A stretch of DNA of 64,000 nt from contig JBAJFG010000006.1 of the NCBI GenBank assembly GCA_037903475.1, forward strand, positions 249,501 through 313,500, given 5' to 3'. Made by a program: the position numbers and the translations under genes. A model generated the notes under the pieces. It was not told the origin of the DNA and made no database searches. It saw nothing but the letters and a program-made list of their open reading frames with translations. This document shows, one piece after another, positions 24,101 to 35,726 of the stretch; position 1 is the stretch's first letter; every line of letters starts with the position of its first letter. Source of the DNA: Ancylostoma caninum. Taxonomy: Eukaryota > Nematoda > Chromadorea > Rhabditida > Ancylostomatidae.

Positions 24101-24987
24101 CTGGAAAGGTGCTCGAGATGCTCATGAGCTCATATTCTGCACCCCAACTTTTGAGAGAGAATTGGCCTAACTTTTGATGACTCTGCTAGGGAAGTTCGAA
24201 TATCCATCTATTCACCCGGAAAATTGCATTATTTCTGCCGCTTTTCCAACATCCTCTACCTCACAAGAGAAAATTTGTCAAAATTTACGACCCGAGAACG
24301 GAAGTTTCCTTCTTATTCGCTTCTCAATTTATCCAGTCCTCCGCGCAAGACAACAGAGACCCGCTCATACAACGAGCAATGGTCCCTGCTAACCGATGGA
24401 ATTATGTCGTCCGCCGAGGGCTCCATTCGTTAAAGTTTAGGGAAAAGATAAAGTCAACGTAAAATGCGCCGTTCCTTCTGAATCAACCTAATATGTGACA
24501 ATCTGCTATTCTCTACGGATAAATCATTTTCAACAGAGTGCTTCTTTCTTTCCACTGGTTCTTAGCTGAAATCGCTCACAATCAGTTAGCTATGTAAATA
24601 TTTTGGGTAGCCTTCAGTGCCAACGCGGGAAAACTTTCCGTTTTGAACGTTGTTTGCTATGTTGGTGCAAACATTTTGTCGGGAATATCCCTCAATTTTT
24701 TTTTCAACGGCACTGAATCACAGCTTTGATGTGTGTTATACTTCTCACCATGAGCTGAGTACATGGCCCAGCTCATGACCCAGGTAGTGGTTGCATCATA
24801 TTTCTGCTTTCTGCTTTATCTCTTTTACTGTGAGTTGCTTTTTACGTAATTCGTCAGCCAACCATTTATAAGGGTGAGGAGATCTGTGCAACCACTACTT
24901 AACTCCCAACTCCAATCGGAAATATTTTTGATGACTGCTCTCACCAAGGACGACAGCTGTGGTTACACACAAGGCAAAAAGTGAAAG

Positions 24988-25507
24988 GAGAAAAGCTGTG
25001 ATTTCTAACAGGAAAAGGATACTTAGTATGGCTGTTCATAACGTCTTGTATATAGTCTTATGCAGCTTGCAACGCTGATCCCGGATCCGTTTTCGAAATT
25101 TCCTGAATAGCTATGATGTGTTATGCTTGTTTTTGGCCCTCACAGTAGTAGGGGTAGTGGGGGAGATCCTTCATTCGTCATTCTCATTGTAGGTGATTCT
25201 CACAGTTCGACCCCTTTTTATTGTTCCCCGGCGGAGTTCAACCCGAAAAATGCCTCCATGAGGAATGAGAGACTCAGCAATCCGCCACGAAGCCACCTGG
25301 TACACTCCGCCACGAAGCCACCTGGTACACTAAGTGCAGTGTTTGGGCATTGGCACCAAAAATGGGCATAACTCATCACAGGGAGCAATTTAGGAGAATT
25401 CGAAAACGGGTCTGAGATCAGCGTTGCAAGGTGCAGAAGACAGTGTACAAGGCGCTATGAATAGCCACACTGACCAAGTATCCTTCCCTTGTAAGAAATA
25501 AGTCTTT
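24988..25507. repeat. Fold-back element with arms of about 130 bp
   Basis: 24990-25120 and 25372-25505 are imperfect reverse complements of each other (shared GCAACGCTGATC, CCCGTTTTCGAA, AAGGATACTT), separated by about 250 bp. Old inverted-repeat element; no coding capacity. Confidence 0.65.
25281..25330 (+). repeat. Direct repeat, 25 bp twice
   Basis: CCGCCACGAAGCCACCTGGT.. occurs twice head to tail in the spacer of the fold-back element. Confidence 0.7.
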
Positions 25508-26156
25508 GAATACAATACAATAACTACATACAACCTGGCGCAAATTTTCTCGGCTTCCACTGTTTTCGAGCCATCCTACTCTATATAAAGCGCAGACCCC
25601 CCCATCGCCGCGCGAGGGATGACAGGTCACGCTGTCATTGATCCACTCGCCTCGCCCCACCTCTTTTGCCCGCCGCCACGGGCTCAATTGCGAAAATTGA
25701 CACGCCCAATGACACGCCCATGTATATGTATGTGTACAACATGGAAATCTTCAATTAGGACGTCCAATTTGCAACGAAAACGGAATATCTTTGATCTTTA
25801 AAGCAGAATAGGAGAACCAATGATGAAGCGAGTGTGATTTCGCAATCAGAGCCGTGAATCATCCAAATACTGCAGAGTTGTACGGAAATTTTCACCGCAC
25901 TCCTTCTAAAGCATTAAGTAGTAATAGCAATTAGAAATTAACGGTCAGGGGAACAAATGGTGCACTCTATGAGCTTAATATTGTGCTTACAAAGTAGGAA
26001 TAGAACGTTTACGCACTTTTTTCCTGTTACAACCTGATTGTGCCCGAACCATAACGATTTGGGCTTCCAGCGCTATCACAAACGAAAAAGACTTGACCAC
26101 GTGAGGATCTGTGTTTCTACTCATAAAACGCACCATGTAGGAGCTCTTTATATTGA

Positions 26157-26222
26157 ACACCAGTCTGGCCGTCCGGCTGACGCCGGACTTCCAGACTTTT
26201 CCTAATGCTCGCTTCGCTCGCA
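26157..26222 (+). repeat. Left terminus of a composite minisatellite element
   Basis: ACCAGTCTGGCCGTCCGGC, then a hairpin GTCCGGC-TGAC-GCCGGAC, then GCTCGCTTCGCTCGC. This matches in order the termini at 42274, 44047 and 51000. It faces the minisatellite at 26.7-27.8 kb in the same orientation as in those copies. Confidence 0.55.
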
Positions 26223-26739
26223 TGGCTTCATCCCTTCTTCATTCAAATAAAGTCACAGCTATTCCACATTTTTGCTATAATGTGTGCCACACCCTTTCCA
26301 TTGCTTTTTCTCATGAAAAAATGCACTTATCAAAGAGGATTAACCTTCTCGAAGCAATTTTATCATCTGCTCGACTGAAAATGCTTTTCGTAACTATATA
26401 TAACCGGTTCAACCTGGATTGACCGCAGAAAATGGTCTATGATTCTTTGTTTGTTATAACTGGTCAAGTGATAAGAGTCAGTTAGAACATATAAAAGTGG
26501 AGGGTGCGGTGTGTTCATAAACAAATGAGAAGAGAAGAACGCGGGGGAGGACGTAAGGAGGGAGGATTCACACGGATTGCATACCAATCCGCGCAGTGGT
26601 CTGACATCTAGTTTTTTTTACGATTGATGTTAGACGCCATCGAATCGATTTAACAAATATGGACCTAACTCATGGCATTTCCCTGAGCAGTGGACACCGG
26701 CGCACCCCTCCTGCATAGCTATATTTTCAGGAGCTCCTC

Positions 26740-27330
26740 CACTTTTGAGCGCAGGCGCACCCTTATCACAACAGTGGACCCGTCTCCCCACTTTGGGCGC
26801 CGCCGCACCCTTATCACAGCAGTGGACCCGTCTCCCCCACTTTGGGCGCCGGCGCACCCTTATCACAGCTGTGGACCCGTCTCCCCCCACTTTGGGCGCC
26901 GGCGCACCCTTATCACAGCAGTGGACCCGTCTCCCCCACTTTAGGCGCCGGCGCACTCTTATCACAGCAGTGGACCCGTCTCCCCCCACTTTGGGCGCCG
27001 GCGCACCCTTATCACAGCAGTGGACCCGTCTCCCCCACTTTGGGCGCCGGCGCACCCTTATCACAGCAGTGGACCCGTCTCCCCCACTTTGGGCGCCGGC
27101 GCACCCTTATCACAGCCGTGGACCCGTCTCCCCCCACTTTGGGCGCCGGCGCACCCTTATCACAGCCGTGGACCCGTGTCCCCCCACTTTGGGCGCCGGC
27201 GCACCCTTATCACAGCCATAGACCCGTCTCCCCCCACTTTGGGCGCCGGCGCACCCTTATCACAGCCGTGGACCCGTCTCCCCCCACTTTGGGCGCCGGC
27301 GCACCCTTATCACAGCAGTGGACACCCGAC
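26740..27330 (+). repeat. Minisatellite A, 49-50 bp period, about 11-12 copies
   Basis: Unit: GGCGCACCCTTATCACAG then CAGTGGACCCGTCTCC, a C run and ACTTTGGGCGCC. TTATCAC starts at 26763, 26811, 26860, 26910, 26959, 27009, 27058, 27107, 27157, 27207, 27257 and 27307, so the period alternates 49/50 through C-run length. Because the period is not a multiple of three, all frames stay open and spurious long ORFs appear. Confidence 0.95.
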
Positions 27331-27830
27331 TCCAGGCGTTTCCCCACTTTTGGACGCCGACGCGCACCCGGGCGTTTCACCGGCGCACCCTTATCACACT
27401 GCTGGACCCGACTCCAGGCGTTTCCCACTTTTGGACGCCGGCGCACCCTTATCACACCGTTGGACCCGACTCCAGGCGTTTCCCCACTTTTGGACGCCGG
27501 CGCACCCTTATCACACTGTTGGACCCGACTCCAGGCGTTTCCCCACTTTTGGACGCCGGCGCACCCTTATCACACCGTTGGACCCGACTCCAGGCGTTTC
27601 CCCACTTCTGGACGCCGGCGCACCCTTATTCCACCGTTGGACCCGATTCCAGGCGTCTCCCCACTTTTGGACGCCGGCGCACCCTTACCACACCGTTGGA
27701 CCCGATTCCAGGCGTTTCCTCACTTTTGGACGCCGGCGCACCCTTACCACACCGTTGGACCCGACTCCAGGCGTTTCCCCACTCCTGGACGCCGGCGCAC
27801 TCCTACAGCAACAGTGGATCCAGTGTAGAA
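27331..27830 (+). repeat. Minisatellite B, 58-59 bp period, about 7 copies
   Basis: Related unit with an insertion of about 9 bp (ACTCCAGGCGTTTCCCC replaces the C run) and TGGACGCC. TTATCAC/TTACCAC starts at 27391, 27449, 27508, 27567, 27626, 27685 and 27744. The junction with array A at 27360-27390 is a scrambled half unit. Confidence 0.95.
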
Positions 27831-27971
27831 CATTTTCTTCACTCTAGGCCACGCCCTCGAATTTCGTTTCACACACACTGACACACACACGTGACAGACA
27901 GACTAAGCCCGTTATTATAAGTCATGATAATAAGAGTTAACCTCCAAACCGTTTAGGAGCTATGCAGTTTC

Positions 27972-28042
27972 GCAGAAAATCACTGTCATCCGCGAAGCGC
28001 GGCGAAGCTGCGCTTCGTGTGGATGACAGTGATTTTCTTGAG
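27972..28042. repeat. Long hairpin heading the 89-bp array
   Basis: AGAAAATCACTGTCATCC pairs with GGATGACAGTGATTTTCT, and the inner CGAAGCGC pairs with GCGCTTCG. The apex contains GCGAAGC twice, the same motif that forms the loop of every unit of the following array. Confidence 0.8.
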
Positions 28043-30962
28043 TTTAACGTGGCACACGGGTCCGAGTCAGAGCACCGCGAAGCGGCGCTCTGACTCGGGG
28101 TTCCTTTTTTTTCAGAGTTTACCTAGCCCTGAGGTAACGTGGCACACGGGTCCGAGTCAGAGCACCGCGAAGCGGCGCTCTGGCTCGGGGTTCCTTTTTT
28201 TTCAGAGTTTACCTAGCCCTGAGGTAACGTGGCACACGGGTCCGAGTCAGAGCGCCGCGAAGCGGCGCTCTGGCTCGGGGTTCCTTTTTTTTTCGGAGTT
28301 TACCTAGTCCTGAGGTACGTGGCACACGGGTCCGAGTCAGAGCGCCGCGAAGCGGCGCTTTGGCTCGGGGTTCCTTTTTTTTCGGAGTTTACCTAGCCCT
28401 GAGGTAACGTGGCACACGGGTCCGAGTCAGAGCGCCGCGAAGCGGCGCTCTGGCTCGGGGTTCCTTTTTTTTCAGAGTTTACCTAGCCCTGAGGTAACGT
28501 GGCACACGGGTCCGAGTCAGAGCACCGCGAAGCGGCGCTCTGACTCGGGGTTCCTTTTTTTTTCAGAGTTTACCTAGCCCTGAGGTAACGTGGCACACGG
28601 GTCCGAGTCAGAGCACCGCGAAGCGGCGCTCTGACTCGGGGTTCCTTTTTTTCAGAGTTTACCTAGCCCTGAGGTAACGTGGCACACGGTCCGAGTCAGA
28701 GCACCGCGAAGCGGCGCTCTGGCTCGGGGTTCCTTTTTTTCAGAGTTTACCTAGCCCTGAGGTAACGTGGCACACGGGTCCGAGTCAGAGCACCGCGAAG
28801 CGGCGCTCTGGCTCGGGGTTCCTTTTTTTCAGAGTTTACCTAGCCCTGAGGTAACGTGGCACACGGGTCCGAGTCAGAGCACCGCGAAGCGGCGCTCTGG
28901 CTCGGGGCTCCTTTTTTTCAGAGTTTACCTAGCCCTGAGGTAACGTGGCACACGGGTCCGAGTCAGAGCGCCGCGAAGCGGCGCTCTGACTCGGGGTTCC
29001 TTTTTTTCAGAGTTTACCTAGCCCTGAGGTAACGTGGCACACGGGTCCGAGTCAGAGCGCCGCGAAGCGGCGCTCTGAGGCCTGAGGGGTTCCTTTTTTT
29101 TTCAGAGTTTACCTAGCCCTGAGGTAACGTGGCACGCGGGTCCGAGTCAGAGCACCGCGAAGGCGCTCTGACTCGGGTGTTTTTTTTTTCAGAGTTTACC
29201 TAGCCCTGAGGTAACGTGGCACACGGGTCCGAGTCAGAGCGCCGCGAAGCGGCGCTCTGGCTCGGTGTTCCTTTTTTTTTCAGAGTTTACCTAGCCCTGA
29301 GGTAACGTGGCACAAGGGTCCGAGTCAGAGCGCCGCGAAGCGGCGCTCTGGCTCGGAGTTCCTTTTTTTTTCAGAGTTTACCTAGCCCTGAGGTAACGTG
29401 GCACACGGGTCCGAGTCAGAGCGCCGCGAAGCGTCGCTCTGACTCGGGGGTTCCTTTTTTCAGAGTTTACCTAGCCCTGAGGTAACGTGGCACACGGGTC
29501 CGAGTCAGAGCACCGCGAAGCGGCGCTCTGACTCAGGCTGCTTTTTCAGAGTTTACCTAGCCCTGAGGTAACGTGGCACACGGGTCCGAGTCAGAGCACC
29601 GCGAAGCGGCGCTCTGACTCGGGGTTCCTTTTTTTCAGAGTTTACCTAGCCCTGAGGTAACGTGGCACACGGGTCCGAGTCAGAGCACCGCGAAGCGGCG
29701 CTCTGACTCGGGGTTCCTTTTTTTCAGAGTTTACCTAGCCCTGAGGTAACGTGGCACACGGGTCCGAGTCAGAGCACCGCGAAGCGGCGCTCTGACTCGG
29801 GGTTCCTTTTTTTCAGAGTTTACCTAGCCCTGAGGTAACGTGGCACACGGGTCCGAGTCAGAGCACCGCGAAGCGGCGCTCTGACTCGGGCTGCTTTTTT
29901 TCAGAGTTTACCTAGCCCTGAGGTAACGTGGCACACGGGTCCGAGTCAGAGCACCGCGAAGCGGCGCTCTGACTCGGGTTGCTTTTTTTTCAGACTTTAC
30001 CTAGCCCTGAGGTAACGTGGCACACGGTGCCGAGTCAGAGCACCGCGAAGCGGCGCTCTGACTCGGGGGTTCCTTTTTTTCAGAGTTTACCTAGCCCTGA
30101 GGTAACGTGGCACACGGGTCCGAGTCAGAGCACCGCGAAGCGGCGCTCTGACTCGGGGGTTCCTTTTTTTCAGAGTTTACCTAGCCCTAGAGGTAACATA
30201 GGGCACACGGGTCCGAGTCAGAGCACCGCGAAGCGGCGCTCTGACTCGGGGGTTCCTTTTTTTTTTTCAGAGTTTACCTAGCCCTGAGGTAACGTGGCAC
30301 ACGGGTCCGAGTCAGAGCACCGCGAAGCGGCGCTCTGACTCGGGGTTTTTTTCAGAGTTTACCTAGCCCTGAGGTAACGTGGCACACGGGTCCGAGTCAC
30401 AGCGCCGCGAAGCGGCGCTCTGGCTCGGGGTTCCTTTTTTTCAGAGTTTACCTAGCCCTGAGGTAACGTGGCACACGGGTCCGAGTCACAGCGCCGCGAA
30501 GCGGCGCTCTGGCTCGGGGTTCCTTTTTTTTCAGAGTTTACCTAGCCCTGAGGTAACGTGGCACACGGGTCCGAGTCAGAGCACCGCGAAGCGGCGCTCT
30601 GGCTCGGGGTTCCTTTTTTTCAGAGTTTACCTAGCCCTGAGGTAACGTGGCACACGGGTCCGAGTCGGAGCACCGCGAAGCGGCGCTCTGGCTCGGGGTT
30701 CCTTTTTTTCAGAGTTTACCTAGCCCTGAGGTAACGTGGCACACGGGTCCGAGTCAGAGCACCGCGAAGCGGCGCTCTGGCTCGGGGTTCCTTTTTTTCA
30801 GAGTTTACCTAGCCCTGAGGTAACGTGGCACACGGGTCCGAGTCAGAACACCGCGAAGCGGCGCTCTGACTCGGGGTTCCTTTTTTTCAGAGTTTACCTA
30901 GCCCTGAGGTAACGTGGCACACGGTCCGAGTCAGAGCACCGCGAAGCGGCGCTCTGACTCGG
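28043..30962 (+). repeat. Tandem array, about 33 units of about 89.6 bp, hairpin plus splice-site-like unit
   Basis: Each unit reads AGTTTACCTAGCCCTGAG | GTAACGTGGCACACGG, then a 17-bp stem (CCGAGTCAGAGC.CCGC with its complement) closed by GAA, then GGTTCC, T6-T10 and CAG. Unit starts are regularly spaced from 28047 to 30913. T7CAG| before and GAG|GTAACG after the 18-nt core match nematode 3' and 5' splice sites, so each unit could be an 18-nt exon (in one frame SLPSPE) plus a hairpin intron of about 71 nt. Units differ mainly by transitions at two stem positions and by T-run length. No flanking gene that uses the array was recognised. Confidence 0.95.
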
Positions 30963-30999
30963 TATTGACATATTGCACAGGACATAATGATCCTGTCAG

Positions 31000-32900
31000 C
31001 ACGGAATCGAGAGAATGAATGCAGAAAGAGATCGTATAGACAGACATCCAGAAGTGAAATAAACGAAGCGTACGTTGTTGAGTCACCAGCCAACACCTGC
31101 GTCTAGACCGGAATTTCCACCCTTTCTCTCCCCCTTGATCTTGCTTTGAAAACCAAGTCAATGCCACATTTTTGGAATCTGTTGAAAAAGCAGATTTCCT
31201 AAAGAGCTTTGCGACCACACGGGAAGTTACACGGAATTTCTAGAAAGTCAAAAATAGCTAACTACTGCTCTGATAAATAGAGAGTTTGTTTCAGTTGAGA
31301 GGCGGCCGTAGCTTGTGACTGTTAATTGCTAGAAGGGCTTAGTTTAGCACCATCTATCTGCAAGGATTCTGCGTGAGCTTCGCGTGTTTCAGATGCAACT
31401 ATGGTTTAGTATTCGTGCATATTGTCCTCATTTTCCTACGCTCTCTTCAACTCCTCTTTCCCGCGCTCTTTTTCCCTCTCATATCTCTGCAACTGAGATA
31501 TGTTACCTGGTGAAACGGGCTACATTAGAGAGAAAAAAATGAATAATTTAAATCCTATTTCGCAATTCTGAGGACTACGAAGAGCTCTATAATTCAAGAA
31601 ACACTCTAATAATTAGAGTGACATCGAATCAAGGCTTCAGGAAATGATGACCATGTCTCATCTGAATGCGACTCCTTGTGATAGTGAACTACTGATCACC
31701 ACTGAGTATTTTTAGCAATTCCAACTTTCTCACTCGTTTCATTCTTGAGGGATAGCGACGTGAAATATTTACGCATTGAATGGGCATTCCTGCCCACTCA
31801 AGCGTCAAGAGAAATGTAACAATCCGCAAACAAATTAATAGCATTCCTTATAGTACCATCGTTTTTTCTTTTGATATGTACGAGCAAACCGGCTTACGGA
31901 ATAGCATGCTGGTAAGCACAAATAGCAGATTCTCGTTGTAATTCCCCATAGTTATTGTTATTACTACACATTTTCTGGCTAGAACAGGCTGTGGAAACGT
32001 GTTCGCGTTGTTTTTGCTTCGGAAAGAAAAAGTATGCGACGCCTTTTCGCTATTTGCGCTCCCTTAGCTCTTATTAAAGCGCCCGATCCAGCACAGTTGT
32101 GACATTTCTGTTGCTTGGTTCCAGCATCGTTCCGGATTTAAGTTAGTCTGTTCTTCATGTTGAACTTGTACTGTTCTATCTAGTAGGTATTCATGCTTGC
32201 ATGTTTCCTATAGAAAGTTGCGTATAAAATTGTTCACGTATTGCACATAATATTCGAGCAACCTTTGTGTTTTCGCTTTCGTAAAGTTTCATCTAACCTT
32301 TCGTCTGGGAAAAGTTTTAAGTGAAAAGGAACAGCGTTCTTCTCAATTCTGCGAATTATGATGGGCTAATTAAACAACACATATAGAAATGAATCGTAAT
32401 TCTCTGAACCCTCTAAATGGTTATGTATGTAACTTCCATCCTCAAAACTTCTCGAAATTCCCACCATAAAATCGAAAGTTCGGTGAACTCTTATTTATTT
32501 GTTTTGAATCATTGCGTTATTCTAAGAAATCGGTAATGGGTATGACATGTAATCTGGAAACCAGCCTCTGATAGCCTTCGCTCGAAAAAAGATAACAGAT
32601 GACATGTTTTCGGGACACCTAAAATGCTTTCTGAACACCTTCCGCTGCCTTCCACAACAGCTGTTCCTTGAGACTTAGTGCAATTTGGATTGAGATAACT
32701 AGCAGTTTCACGTCTTCAACCATTTCTATGACATTGATCAGGAATTAATGAAACGTCCCGTCTTCTGGTTTTCTTCGTTAATCGTTCTCCACTTTTTGTT
32801 TACTCATCTGATACATGCAAAGAATAGGCATTTTCGAGCGGACGTATTCAAAAACGAATCTGCTAACCCACTTCTTTATAATGCAGGCTTACCCTGAAAT
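31000..32900. other. AT-rich intergenic region upstream of a small secreted-peptide gene
   Basis: No coding or repeat structure could be supported. The promoter of the gene at 32965 presumably lies at its right side. Confidence 0.35.
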
Positions 32901-32964
32901 GAATACAATGTTCTTGTTGTGAATTCATCGCAATTTTTCTGCGAAATTTCTACTTCCAGGTAAA

Positions 32965-33156
32965 ATGCGAACTGTTCTGTGCATCCTTCTCATTGTCAGT
33001 GCCACTGTAAGCGTGAGTGCCCAACAAATCGAGCCGGACTTTCCACAACCACCACGCCTCGACAGATTCGGTGTTGACGCCAACAGTGAACGAGTCGCTC
33101 GCGATGTGCTGACGAGGGAAAACTTTGCCCCACTGGTTGATCTTCAGCCGATTTAA
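32965..33156 (+). CDS. Small secreted protein, 63 aa
   Basis: Starts MRTVLCILLIVSATVSVSA, a clear signal peptide cleaved probably after SAQ. A mature part of about 43 residues follows, rich in Pro/Asp/Arg (FPQPPRLDRFGVD) and without cysteines. A splice acceptor CTTCCAG lies 5 bp before the start codon, fitting cis- or trans-splicing. AATAAA follows at about 33303. No family recognised; a neuropeptide-like precursor is conceivable from RLDRFGVD, but no clear dibasic-flanked amidated motif is present. A single intact short frame with correct flanking signals makes a real gene likely. Confidence 0.6.
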   Translation: MRTVLCILLIVSATVSVSAQQIEPDFPQPPRLDRFGVDANSERVARDVLTRENFAPLVDLQPI

Positions 33157-33319
33157 ATTAAATCCTACCCAGAAATGCAAATTGCTTCGAGTTTTACGTA
33201 GTCTCATCGAGTTTTATTTTGATGTTCACTGTTTTAGCAGACACTTTCACCAGGATAAAGTTGCATTTTGTTAGTTATGGTCTTAGCTGACTCATTCGTA
33301 ATAATAAATGAAGGTAACA

Positions 33320-35690
33320 GCAATGATTCGGCGTGGATGTACTTTACGGGATGAAAATACTATAGAGGTAACCTTCCGATACTGGGAAACGTACAACGAT
33401 CTCGCCTAATAGGACGAAAAAATCATGCGCACCAAAAAGCGGCACCGAAATTTTATCAAAAATTGTTGAAAAAAAAGCCTGTACTTGTTGAAAATACATT
33501 AAGTTCTAGTCCATGTTATTTTTTTAACATACGTATACTGGACAGCTTCGTTGAAAACTATAACAAAATATTTGAAAAATGAAAAAAAAAACATGAATGA
33601 TAGAGCGTGTTTTGATACCTGAATGTGATGCGACGAAACATGCGAGACATCGCAGAAAAGCATCACAAACTCTCATAGAATCATACGAAAATGCTTAAGC
33701 CGTACTTGACACAAGAGGCAGAAATTAGTGCTCTGAGCCGCGATGTAGTGAAAGTGATACCAGAGAGGTGTGACGGATCAGACGCTGAGTTTTGGCATGG
33801 GATACATCCACAATCATCGTGTAAGGCGCACAAGCAGTCAGTGCCTCTACGATTCCCAGAGAAGACGCAAGCGTGACGCATCCAGCGAATGGGGCAGAAA
33901 TAAACGTAGCACAAACAAGAAGGAAAGCATTATAGGTCAAGTTTTCATGGCTTTTCCCGGTTCTGTTAGTTTACAGTGGTCGATGACAATTTCGCATGAG
34001 TCCAGGGAGAGAGATTACAATATCCCGTTGCTGCACGTGTTATGAGTCGGCGTTTAGTACAGAGAACGCCGAAGGCTTTTGAGTAAGTATGATATAATCA
34101 TTGTCTATTAGGTTGTCCCACAATAAATGGCCACAACCTAGTGATGAATTTTTGGAAGTTCATAAATCCATTAGTTTAGATGCTAGACAGACAAACTTTG
34201 AATATTATAAAGAGCAAGGCCTGTGATATTGTACGACGAGGCAAAACATAGTTTTTGTGCTCTCCCAATTTTTAGACTGTTTTTCTGCCCAAATAGAATC
34301 AAAGCCGACTTTGGTGTTAGCTCTGTATTTAGCCAGGTAGTGGTGTTATAAGGACACAGAAGCTGTGACTAGAAAAGCACTTCCAGAACGATACGAGTTA
34401 TCAACTTTGATCAGGTGATGGTCAGAACTTCTCAGATACTAAATCATAGTTCTGGAGGCGAGACGTGAATTCTGAAACAGTTCGTAATAATGTTAGCAGC
34501 TATATTGAGCGCAACTAAATCACTGGTCGCTCTGCCTTTTTTGGCAACTAAACATGACAAAAAATAGGCAAAGTGGATTTTGAACAAAAGCATTGCCGGC
34601 CAGTGCTTCACTTGCGACACCATTTACTTTAGCGCTCTAATGAGTACCGTTGCGAAATTTTCCGGAAAAGTGGGTCAATTTTAGTGATGAGAAGACATTG
34701 CTTGTTAAAATGGAGCTTTACTTTGCTTGTACCGCTGAGGGAGATCTGGATAAATTCAACAAACTTCGCTATCTCAGAAAAAGGTGATTTTTTTCTTATG
34801 GATGAAATATTGTTCGAGGTCTTCGAGAGTAGCTAGACCAGGGCACTAGTAGAATTTACTAAATGCCTCGCCGGTTACCATTTTGCGCTTGACTTCGAGA
34901 TTCGGTTGGAAATGTATCAGTTCTGGTGAGCCGAAGAAGTGATGTCCACTGGCGGGGCGGGCAAATCCACACGGGTTCACATATTACCAAGAAAAATTTT
35001 ACAGAGTGAAAAGTTAGATCACTCCTTGTAACATTGTGTTGGCCAGAGCTTTGCCTAATAGGGTATCTTTTCGAGCTCGCGGTGAATCCAGTTTTCGTCT
35101 AAAAATTCATGCGAATCAATGTGTACTGAAAATTGACCTTTCGCACTTCGTTGACTCCTGTGTTTTAAGCGTTCTTCTTTACATAAGTTTCACTGTGCCG
35201 CACAAATCTGCAGGAAATGCTGATCATAATATTTTGTACTGCTAAGAGAAATCTCAATTTTGAGCTGAGTTACGCATCTTGGAATGTGTACCTCCAAAAC
35301 GGCCATTATTTGTGGAACAACCTAAGTTTGTGTAAGTATAATCATTGTCTAGAATCGAGAGCAGGAGACAGCTGGAGAAAAGAGCCGTGTAGTAAGCCCC
35401 CCCCCTACTCCATCTTCCAGACAAAAAAGATTTTTAAAAAACATAGAGCATGGTTAAGCATTACCGAGCTATTGTTCATCTTGCAGTTACACTGAAAAAA
35501 TGTCTTTCAAAAGTGCTGGAGTCGCTGGCCTACTAACAGACAACCACTAATATTTTATTTTTTCAACTTGTGTTGCTGCGAATGCTGCATATTGCTTTTT
35601 TTCTGCTTTCTTCTTGAAAAAATTGGCAGAGCAAAGCCAGTGAATGAGGGCACACACGATCATTTTTAGCTCCGCCATTTTGACTGATTC
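33320..35690. other. Intergenic region, no gene supported
   Basis: Mostly AT-rich with short unsupported frames on both strands. Confidence 0.35.
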
Positions 35691-35698
35691 GGCCCCAG

Positions 35699-35726
35699 AG
35701 CAAAGGTCCCAACAAGGACCTTTGCT
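35699..35726. repeat. Perfect 11-bp stem hairpin
   Basis: AGCAAAGGTCC and GGACCTTTGCT around a 6-nt loop. Confidence 0.6.

Noticed and set aside
26842..27828. Open frame of 328 codons through the minisatellite
   Set aside because: Three frames are open at once because of the 49/50/59-bp period and stop-free composition; translations are the same repeat read in shifting frames. No gene signals.
28043..30962. CRISPR-like array
   Set aside because: Units are contiguous repeats without unique spacers, and the genome is a nematode.
28043..30962. Spliced-leader RNA gene cluster
   Set aside because: The core AGTTTACCTAGCCCTGAG|GTAA faintly resembles an SL exon and donor, but there is no Sm site (AATTTTTGG type) and the core does not match known nematode SL sequence.
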